DNA from: Actinomycetota bacterium
Lineage (GTDB): Bacteria > Actinomycetota > Thermoleophilia > Gaiellales > Gaiellaceae
Reading direction: 5' to 3'
Assembly (NCBI GenBank): GCA_013695295.1
Contig: JACDAS010000172.1
Location: 1 to 9,996 of the forward strand
Length of the DNA stretch: 9,996 nucleotides
The notes under the pieces were generated by a model. It searched no databases, was not told where the DNA came from, and worked only from the letters and a program-made list of their open reading frames with translations. This document shows, piece by piece, positions 5,268-9,996 of this stretch. A program made the position numbers and the translations under genes. Every line of letters starts with the position of its first letter. Positions within the stretch are counted from its first letter, which is position 1.

Positions 5268-6290
5268 GTGACGCCGGAAAACCTGCCGTTCCCGCCGATG
5301 GAGGCTCAGCTGGTCGAGGAGCTACCGCAGACCGGCGACTGGCAGTACGAGCCGAAGTGGGACGGCTTCCGCGGCGTGCTCGAGAACCTCGATGGCGAGC
5401 TCGCCCTCTGGAGCCGCAACGGTCGCCCTCTGCTCCGCTACTTCCCGGAGCTACGGCGGCTCGGGGAGGTCCTCCCGGCGCACTCGGCCCTCGACGGTGA
5501 GGTGGTGATCTCGCGTGAGGGCCGGCTCGACTTCGACTCGATGCAGCTCCGCTTGCACCCCGCCGAGAGCCGCATCCGCCGGCTCTCGGCCGAGCTGCCG
5601 GCCGAATTCGTCGCCTTCGACGTCCTGCTCTGGAGAGGCGAGCCGGTGCACCTGCGCGCGCTCGAGGAGCGCCGCACCGCCCTCGAGCGCCTCCCCGGCG
5701 GCTTCCGCGTCTCGCCCGCGACCCGCGACCCGGACGCCGCGCAGGAGTGGCTGGGGAGGCTCGAAGCCGCCGGCCTCGACGGTGTGGTCTGCAAGCGCCT
5801 CGGACTGCCGTACCTTCCCGGCTCGCGCGACGGGGTGCTGAAGGTGAAGAAGCACAAGACCGCGGACTGCGTGATTGTCGGCTTCCGCTGGAGCGACAAG
5901 GTTCAGGGGCAGATCTCGACGCTCCTGCTCGGCGTCTTCGACGAGACGGGGGAGCTCGACTTCGTGGGGCACGCCTCCGGCTTCCCGGCCCCCGTCCGGC
6001 GGCAGCTGCACGAGCTTCTACCCCCGCTGCAGGGAGGGGGCCACCTCAGCGACCGTCGCGTTCCCGGCGGCCAGAGCCGCTGGTCGCAGGGCAAGGAGCT
6101 CGAGTGGAATCCCGTCCGGCCCGAGCTCGTCTGCGAGGTTCGCTACGACAAGCTCGAGGGCGACCGGTTCCGCCACGGAACGCGGTTCCTGCGCTTCCGG
6201 CCCGACAAGGATCCGAAACAGTGCACGTGGGGCCAGCTCCGGCCGCCCCGCCGCGCCGACGACCCGACCTTCGAGAGCCTGCTCGCATAG
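5268..6290 (+). CDS. ATP-dependent DNA ligase (LigC / LigD ligase-domain type)
   Basis: The 340-residue protein seals DNA nicks through a lysyl-AMP intermediate. Nucleotidyltransferase motifs are in order: motif I KWDGFR with Lys30 as the adenylated residue, SRNG (49-52), DGEVV (76-80), motif III FVAFDVLLW (114-122), motif IV DGVVCK (171-176, Asp where Glu is common), and motif V LKVKKHK (191-197). An OB-fold follows, ending in 'WNPVRPELVCEVRYDKLE' and 'RFRHGTRFLRFRPDKDP'. It has no polymerase or phosphoesterase domain, so it resembles the stand-alone LigC enzymes or an isolated LigD ligase domain of bacterial end joining. I chose GTG 5268; an ATG at 5298 would cut off the conserved 'LPFPP' lead-in. 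It converges on the LigD-type polymerase gene with 13 nt between stops. No ku gene is in the window. Confidence 0.92.
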   Translation: MTPENLPFPPMEAQLVEELPQTGDWQYEPKWDGFRGVLENLDGELALWSRNGRPLLRYFPELRRLGEVLPAHSALDGEVVISREGRLDFDSMQLRLHPAESRIRRLSAELPAEFVAFDVLLWRGEPVHLRALEERRTALERLPGGFRVSPATRDPDAAQEWLGRLEAAGLDGVVCKRLGLPYLPGSRDGVLKVKKHKTADCVIVGFRWSDKVQGQISTLLLGVFDETGELDFVGHASGFPAPVRRQLHELLPPLQGGGHLSDRRVPGGQSRWSQGKELEWNPVRPELVCEVRYDKLEGDRFRHGTRFLRFRPDKDPKQCTWGQLRPPRRADDPTFESLLA

Positions 6291-6303
6291 GGCGTCACCT
6301 TGC

Positions 6304-7317
6304 CTAGGGATCTTTCCGGCGCGCACGGGAAGGCTGCACGCGCGCCGGCTCGCCCGGCATCTTCGGGAAGTTCGGCGGGTAGGGCGCCTCGCCCACTCCT
6401 TCGCGCTCCTCGCGCTCGACCCACTCGAGCAACGCACCGAGATCGCAGACGGCCTCGTCGATGCCCGCCTGAACGTCCCCCAACCGCGCGAAGCGCTCGA
6501 GCATCGTCGGGATCGTGAAGTCCTCGGTCTCGACGTCGGGCAACTCGTCCCAGTCGACCGGGGCGGAGACCGTCGCGTCCCGCCGGGCCCGGACCGAGTA
6601 GGCCGAGGCGATCGTCCGGTCGCGGGCGTTCTGGTTGTAGTCGATGAAGACGCGCGCACCCCGCTCCTCCTTCCACCAGGCCGTCGTCACGAGCTCCGGA
6701 AGCCGGCGCTCCACCTCCCGGGCGAAGGCGAGGGCGCAGCGGCGAACGACCGGGAACTCCCAGCGCGGCTCGATGCGGCAGGCGACGTGGATCCCGCGGT
6801 TCCCGGAGGTCTTCGGCCAGCCGGTGTAGCCCAGCTCTGCGAGCACCTCCCGCACGAGCGCCGCCACGCGCCTGGCGTCCGCGAACGTCGTGCCCGGCTG
6901 CGGGTCGATGTCGATCCGGAGCTCGTCCGGATGGTCGACGTCGGCCCGGCGGGACGGCCAGGGGTGGAAGTCGATCGTGCCGAGGTTCGCCGCCCAGGCG
7001 ACCTGGGCCACCTCCGTGACGCAAAGCTCGTCGGCATGGCGACCCGAGGGAAAGGTGACCCGGGCGGTCTCGATCCACTCTGGGCGGTGCTGCGGAACAC
7101 GCTTCTGGTAGATCGCCTCGCCCTCGGCCCCGTCGGGATGGCGCTTCAGCTGCGTCGGCCGCTCCCGGAGCGCGCGGACGATGCCCTCTCCCACACCGAG
7201 GTAGTAGGACACGTGGTCGAGCTTCGTCTCGCCACGCGCCGAGAAGAACACCTTGTCCGGGTTCGTCACGCGGACCAGGCGCTCCCCAACCTCGAGCTCG
7301 ACGAACGGCGACGCCAT
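6304..7317 (-). CDS. ligD: LigD-type polymerase/primase (PolDom), stand-alone
   Basis: This 337-residue protein matches the polymerase domain of LigD, an archaeo-eukaryotic primase-like enzyme that fills gaps and adds ribonucleotides during non-homologous end joining. Landmarks are 'VRVTNPDKVFF' (16-25), YYLGV (38-42), 'LKRHPDG' (57-63), 'WAANLGTIDFHPW' (108-120), the metal-binding DID of RIDIDPQPG (Asp136, Asp138), 'TSGNRGIHV' with His177, and the third carboxylate Asp226 in FIDYNQN. Typical LigD-like 'SAYSVRARRDATVSAPVDWDEL' follows. There is no ligase or phosphoesterase domain; a basic tail (RARRKDP) ends the protein. The start is ATG 7317, giving 'MASPFVELEVGERLVRVTNP'. It faces the DNA ligase tail to tail and diverges from groES. 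A -10-like GATACT lies 7 nt before the ATG, so the mRNA may be leaderless. Confidence 0.93.
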   Translation of the reverse strand: MASPFVELEVGERLVRVTNPDKVFFSARGETKLDHVSYYLGVGEGIVRALRERPTQLKRHPDGAEGEAIYQKRVPQHRPEWIETARVTFPSGRHADELCVTEVAQVAWAANLGTIDFHPWPSRRADVDHPDELRIDIDPQPGTTFADARRVAALVREVLAELGYTGWPKTSGNRGIHVACRIEPRWEFPVVRRCALAFAREVERRLPELVTTAWWKEERGARVFIDYNQNARDRTIASAYSVRARRDATVSAPVDWDELPDVETEDFTIPTMLERFARLGDVQAGIDEAVCDLGALLEWVEREEREGVGEAPYPPNFPKMPGEPARVQPSRARRKDP

Positions 7318-7321
7318 GCGC

Positions 7322-7326
7322 GGAAG
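7322..7326 (+). promoter_or_regulatory. Ribosome binding site favouring the groES GTG at 7331
   Basis: GGAAG lies 4 nt before the GTG at 7331, a slightly short spacing. It supports this start over the in-frame ATG at 7316, whose first two bases overlap the start codon of the divergent polymerase gene on the opposite strand. Confidence 0.45.
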
Positions 7327-7330
7327 TATC
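7325..7330 (-). promoter_or_regulatory. Candidate leaderless -10 box of the polymerase gene (GATACT)
   Basis: On the minus strand GATACT (5 of 6 to TATACT) sits 7 nt before the polymerase ATG, the spacing expected of a leaderless actinobacterial promoter. It overlaps the groES ribosome binding site, so transcription of one gene may interfere with expression of the other. Confidence 0.35.
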
Positions 7331-7633
7331 GTGTCTCGCGTGCTGGAGGAGACCCCGCAGCGCCTCGGCATCTCGCTCGAGCCGCTCGACGACCACGTCG
7401 TGATCGAGCCGAGCGACGAGGAGACGGAGACGCGCGCCGGGTTGATCATCCCCGCGAGCGCGGAGGCGGGGTGCATCACGGGGATCGTCATCGCCGCCGG
7501 ACCCGACGCGAGCGGAGTCGAGCCGGGGGACAAGGTGCTCTTCCCGAAAGGGGCGGGCTTCGACGTCCGACTCGCCGGGACCGCGGTCAAGGTGCTCCCC
7601 CGCGCCGAGCTGATCGCGCGCGTGCACGACTGA
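7331..7633 (+). CDS. groES: Co-chaperonin GroES (Cpn10)
   Basis: GroES forms the heptameric lid of the GroEL folding chamber in the cytosol. The 100-residue product shows 'LEPLDDHVVIEP' (16-27), a mobile-loop region (about 28-46) with the hydrophobic tripeptide LII (38-40) that would contact GroEL, 'GIVIAAGPD' (51-59), GDKVLFPK (67-74) and a closing 'ELIARV'. Compared with usual GroES, which begins near 'PLxDRV', it has about 13 extra N-terminal residues. The chosen start is GTG 7331, with GGAAG upstream; ATG 7316 and GTG 7340 are alternatives in frame. No groEL follows: an ABC importer gene starts 41 nt downstream. In several actinobacteria a groEL copy is unlinked from groES, so this may be the housekeeping copy or an extra one. 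I see no CIRCE-like heat-shock operator. Confidence 0.9.
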   Translation: MSRVLEETPQRLGISLEPLDDHVVIEPSDEETETRAGLIIPASAEAGCITGIVIAAGPDASGVEPGDKVLFPKGAGFDVRLAGTAVKVLPRAELIARVHD

Positions 7634-7660
7634 GTGCAAGCACCTGCGAGAGCGCCAAGG

Positions 7661-7666
7661 TAATCT
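7661..7666 (+). promoter_or_regulatory. Candidate -10 box (TAATCT) before the binding protein gene
   Basis: TAATCT lies 8 nt before the ATG at 7675, in the 41-nt gap after groES. It fits TANNNT and would give a leaderless or nearly leaderless mRNA for the transporter operon. A purine run, AAGG at 7657-7660, is too far from the ATG for a good Shine-Dalgarno. No -35 box is evident. Confidence 0.4.
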
Positions 7667-7674
7667 CAGCCGCG

Positions 7675-8544
7675 ATGCGACTTGCGGCCGCCCTTGCCGT
7701 CCTTGGCGCCCTCGCGATCCCTGCGACGGTTCTCGGCGGGCCCGAGGCAAGCCATGCCCCGGATGCCTGCGGCAAGGCGAGCCTCAACCTGCTCGAGGAT
7801 GGGCGCCTGACGATCGGCACCGACAACCCCGCCTTCCCCCCGTGGTTCGACGGGAAGGAGAAGCAGGGCTCCAAGTTCAAGGTCAGCGATCCGACCTCGG
7901 GCAAGGGCTACGAGTCCGCGGTCGCCTACGGGGTCGCTCGCCGGCTCGGCTTCGCTCGCTCCGAAGTTGCCTGGACGGCCGTGCCGTTCAATCGATCGTT
8001 CGCTCCCGGCAAGAAGCCCTTCGACTTCTACATGGCCCAGGTCTCCTACCGGCCCGAGCGGGCGAAGGCCGTCTCGTTCAGCGCCTCGTACTACTTCGTC
8101 AACCAGGCGGTCGTCGGGATCAAGGGCACGCCGATCACCCGGGCGAAGACCGTGGCGGCCCTCCGCGGCTACAAGCTCGGCGTCCAGATCGGGACGACGA
8201 GCTACCAGTACATCGTCAAGTACGTGAAGCCGGGCTCGACGCCTGCGGTGTTCGACTCCAACGCCGACGCGGTCGCTGCGCTCAAGAACAAGCAGATCGA
8301 CGGACTCGTCGTCGACTTCCCGAGCACGGGCTACATCACCGCTGTCCAGGTGCCGACCTCGACCGTCGTTGGCAGACTCCCGACGAAGGGCGTCAAGGAG
8401 CGCTTCGGACTCGTGTTCCAGAAGGGGAACTCCCTGGTGGCGTGCGTGAACGGCGCCTTGGCGAAGATGCGCTCGGACGGCACGCTCAAGCGTCTCGAAC
8501 AGCGCTGGCTCGCCCAGGCCGGCGGCGCCCCGATCCTGAAGTAG
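7675..8544 (+). CDS. Polar amino acid ABC transporter, substrate-binding protein (family 3)
   Basis: The 289-residue product is an extracytoplasmic solute-binding protein that captures an amino acid or similar solute for import. It has a signal peptide (MRLAAALAVLGALAIPATVLGG) with probable cleavage near SHA|PD at residue 28, and no lipobox; Cys32 and Cys257 could form a disulfide. Family features are 'GRLTIGTDNPAFPPWF' (43-58), 'GYESAVAYGVARRLGF' (78-93), 'FDFYMAQVSYRPERAKAVSFS' (116-136) whose Arg129 should bind the ligand carboxylate, 'GVQIGTTSYQYI' (169-180), and Asp214 in 'DGLVVDFP', which usually binds the amino group. The ligand cannot be named. The start is ATG 7675. The stop is a TAG in the same frame as the permease, with no gap in open reading frame apart from that codon. 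Confidence 0.93.
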   Translation: MRLAAALAVLGALAIPATVLGGPEASHAPDACGKASLNLLEDGRLTIGTDNPAFPPWFDGKEKQGSKFKVSDPTSGKGYESAVAYGVARRLGFARSEVAWTAVPFNRSFAPGKKPFDFYMAQVSYRPERAKAVSFSASYYFVNQAVVGIKGTPITRAKTVAALRGYKLGVQIGTTSYQYIVKYVKPGSTPAVFDSNADAVAALKNKQIDGLVVDFPSTGYITAVQVPTSTVVGRLPTKGVKERFGLVFQKGNSLVACVNGALAKMRSDGTLKRLEQRWLAQAGGAPILK

Positions 8545-8547
8545 CTC

Positions 8548-9396
8548 CTGCGCGGCGACCGCGGATCGCGGATCCTCGGCAGCCTGGCGGGCGGCGGCGA
8601 CCCGCGCCGCAGTGTCGCGATCGCGCTCGCGAGCACCGCCGTCTTCTTCGCGGCGATCGGGTTCCTGATCGTTCGCTCGTCCGGCTGGCCGGAGGTCAAG
8701 CGCGCGTTCTTCGACCGCGATCAGTTCACGAGCTCGCTGCCCGAGATTGCGTCCGCGTTCCTCACGAACGTCAAGATCTTCTTGATCGCCGAAGGGGTGA
8801 TTCTCGTGCTCGCGCTCGCGATCGCAGTCGTCCGCAGCCTGCCCGGGCCGGTCTTCTTTCCCCTCCGGATGCTGGCGATCGCGTACGCGGACTTCTTCCG
8901 AGGCGTGCCGACGATCCTCGTCATCTACATCCTCGGGTTCGGCGCGCCCGCGCTGGGACTTTCGGGCGTGCCGACGTCGACGATCTTCTGGGGGATCGTC
9001 TCGCTCGTGCTCGTGTACTCCGCGTACGTCTCCGAGGTCTACCGGGCCGGAATCGACTCCGTTCACCCGAGCCAGGAGGCCGCCGCGCGCTCGCTCGGGC
9101 TGTCGCGAGGCCAGGCGCTGCGCCACGTGATTCTGCCCCAGGCGGTGCGCAGGGTCATGCCTCCGCTGCTGAACGACTTCATCGGCCTCCAGAAGGACTC
9201 GGCGCTCGTCGCCCTGCTCGGCACCGTCGAGGCCTTCCGTCAGTCGCAGATCAACGTGGCCGCGACCTTCAACTACACGCCCTACGTCGCCACGGCTCTC
9301 CTCTTCGTGGCGCTGACGATCCCGCTCGCCCGCCTGACCGACTGGCTGGTCGCGCGCGACCGGCGGCGCCAGCAGGCGGGCAGGACGACCGGATGA
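8548..9396 (+). CDS. Polar amino acid ABC transporter permease (start uncertain)
   Basis: This inner-membrane permease of the HisM/GlnP type forms the import channel. Hydrophobic segments are 'VAIALASTAVFFAAIGFLIV' (near 8614-8673), 'KIFLIAEGVILVLALAIAVV' (8773-8832), 'MLAIAY...GVPTILVIYILGFGAP', 'FWGIVSLVLVYSAYVSEVYRAGI' and 'TALLFVALTIPLARLTDWLV'. The EAA loop that docks the ATPase is present: EAAARSLGLSRGQALRHVILP (9079-9141). The frame is open from the base after the binding protein's TAG, and the sequence looks like permease from the beginning, yet it has no ATG, GTG or TTG before the TTG at 8782, which would remove the first half of the first core helix. I list the CTG at 8548 as a provisional start (282 aa); ATC codons, TAG readthrough to make a binding protein-permease fusion, or a sequence error are alternatives. 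Its TGA overlaps the ATPase ATG (ATGA). Confidence 0.85.
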   Translation: MRGDRGSRILGSLAGGGDPRRSVAIALASTAVFFAAIGFLIVRSSGWPEVKRAFFDRDQFTSSLPEIASAFLTNVKIFLIAEGVILVLALAIAVVRSLPGPVFFPLRMLAIAYADFFRGVPTILVIYILGFGAPALGLSGVPTSTIFWGIVSLVLVYSAYVSEVYRAGIDSVHPSQEAAARSLGLSRGQALRHVILPQAVRRVMPPLLNDFIGLQKDSALVALLGTVEAFRQSQINVAATFNYTPYVATALLFVALTIPLARLTDWLVARDRRRQQAGRTTG

Positions 9397-9996
9397 GCCC
9401 GGTGCTCCTCGTCGAGGGCCTGCGGAAGTCCTTCGGCCGGGTCGAGGTGCTGAAGGGCATCGACCTTGCCGTCGCCGAGCACGAGGTCGTCTGCCTCATC
9501 GGGGCGTCCGGCTCCGGGAAGTCGACCATGCTCCGCTGCATCAATCTCGTGGAGCCGATCGATGCCGGGCGGATCCTCGTCCGCGGCGAGGAGATCACCG
9601 CGCGGGGTGTCGACCGAAATCGCGTGCGCCGCGGGATCGGAATCGTCTTCCAGGCCTTCAACCTCTTCCCGCACATGACCGTGCTCGCGAACGTCACCCT
9701 CGGCCCGCGGAAAGCCCTCCGTCTCCCCCGCGCGGCGGCCGAGGCCGAGGCAACCGAGCTGCTCCGGCGCTTCGGTCTGGCCGACAAGCGGGACGAGTAT
9801 CCGGACCGGCTGTCGGGCGGCCAGCAACAGCGGGTTGCGATCGTCCGGGCGCTCGCGATGAAGCCGGGCCTGATGCTGCTGGACGAGGTGACGAGCGCCC
9901 TCGATCCCGAGCTCGTGGCGGAGGTGTTGGAGGTGATCCGCGAGCTCGCGTCCGCAGGCATGACGATGGTGATCGCAACCCACGAGATGGCGTTCG
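9393..9996 (+). CDS. Polar amino acid ABC transporter ATP-binding protein (3' end beyond window)
   Basis: This cytosolic ATPase of the GlnQ/HisP type powers the importer. About 201 residues are visible of the 240-250 usual for the family. Motifs are complete up to the H-loop: Walker A GASGSGKST (37-45), Q-loop Gln87 in VFQAFNLF, signature LSGGQQQR (140-147), Walker B LMLLDE (160-165), D-loop SALD (168-171) and switch His197 in ATHEMAF. 'LVEPIDAGRILVRGEEI' and 'EVTSALDPELVAEVL' are typical of the polar amino acid subgroup. The start ATG at 9393 overlaps the permease stop (ATGA), so the two are translationally coupled in one operon with the binding protein. The C-terminus lies beyond the right edge. 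Confidence 0.95.
   Translation, partial: MSPVLLVEGLRKSFGRVEVLKGIDLAVAEHEVVCLIGASGSGKSTMLRCINLVEPIDAGRILVRGEEITARGVDRNRVRRGIGIVFQAFNLFPHMTVLANVTLGPRKALRLPRAAAEAEATELLRRFGLADKRDEYPDRLSGGQQQRVAIVRALAMKPGLMLLDEVTSALDPELVAEVLEVIRELASAGMTMVIATHEMAF

Noticed and set aside
5875..8544. A 2.67-kb open plus frame (889 codons) ending with the binding protein
   Set aside because: Only the last 289 codons, from ATG 7675, look like protein. The earlier part is out-of-frame to the ligase, antisense to the polymerase and out of frame with groES; its long openness reflects high GC.
8542..8544. TAG as a recoded (pyrrolysine) codon
   Set aside because: No methylamine methyltransferase or pyl gene is present, and the preceding residues look like a normal binding protein C-terminus.
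8560..8573. Tandem 7-mer CGCGGAT x2 at the start of the permease frame, possible frameshifting duplication
   Set aside because: Removing one copy does not open any upstream ATG, GTG or TTG in the new frame, so it does not solve the missing start.

Overview
The window is GC-rich throughout (about 70% by eye), with dense protein-coding genes, short intergenic gaps, frequent GTG starts, 4-bp stop/start overlaps and strong codon-position GC bias. Gene content (pyridoxamine phosphate oxidase, FabF, a stand-alone ATP-dependent ligase beside a stand-alone LigD-type polymerase, a KstR-like operator motif, TANNNT -10 boxes close to start codons) suggests a high-GC actinobacterium, possibly a soil Thermoleophilia-like lineage. 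The lineage is inference; there is no rRNA or other marker here. I saw no tRNA, rRNA, CRISPR array, insertion sequence or phage gene.

Layout: (1) Positions 1-727, minus strand: the N-terminal part of a secreted protein with two InlB-type repeats followed by the start of a TolB/PD40-like propeller; it runs off the left edge. (2) Positions 728-772: a compact divergent control region with two overlapping -10 boxes and a 28-bp imperfect palindrome. (3) Plus strand 773-3570: pdxH, a secreted protein of unknown function, a flavin reductase-like protein, and a HAD hydrolase that overlaps it by 4 bp. (4) Minus strand 5248-3670: a 99-residue unknown protein followed by fabF; between them sit two inverted TetR/KstR-type operator-like sites spaced 42 bp centre to centre. 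(5) Positions 5268-7317: an ATP-dependent DNA ligase (plus) and a LigD-type polymerase (minus) arranged tail to tail, i.e. the two end-joining activities on separate converging genes. (6) Positions 7331-7633: a groES gene diverging from the polymerase with no groEL beside it. (7) Positions 7675-9996: a polar amino acid ABC importer (binding protein, permease, ATPase); the ATPase runs off the right edge.

The main oddities are start-codon problems and regulatory structure rather than a clearly new multi-gene system. The permease frame opens directly after the in-frame TAG of the binding protein and has no ATG, GTG or TTG until after its conserved first core helix. The left-edge secreted protein also lacks any canonical start, although a good -10 box lies exactly where a leaderless start at an ATC codon would need it. 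The operator pair upstream of fabF and the palindrome upstream of pdxH are the best regulatory leads.
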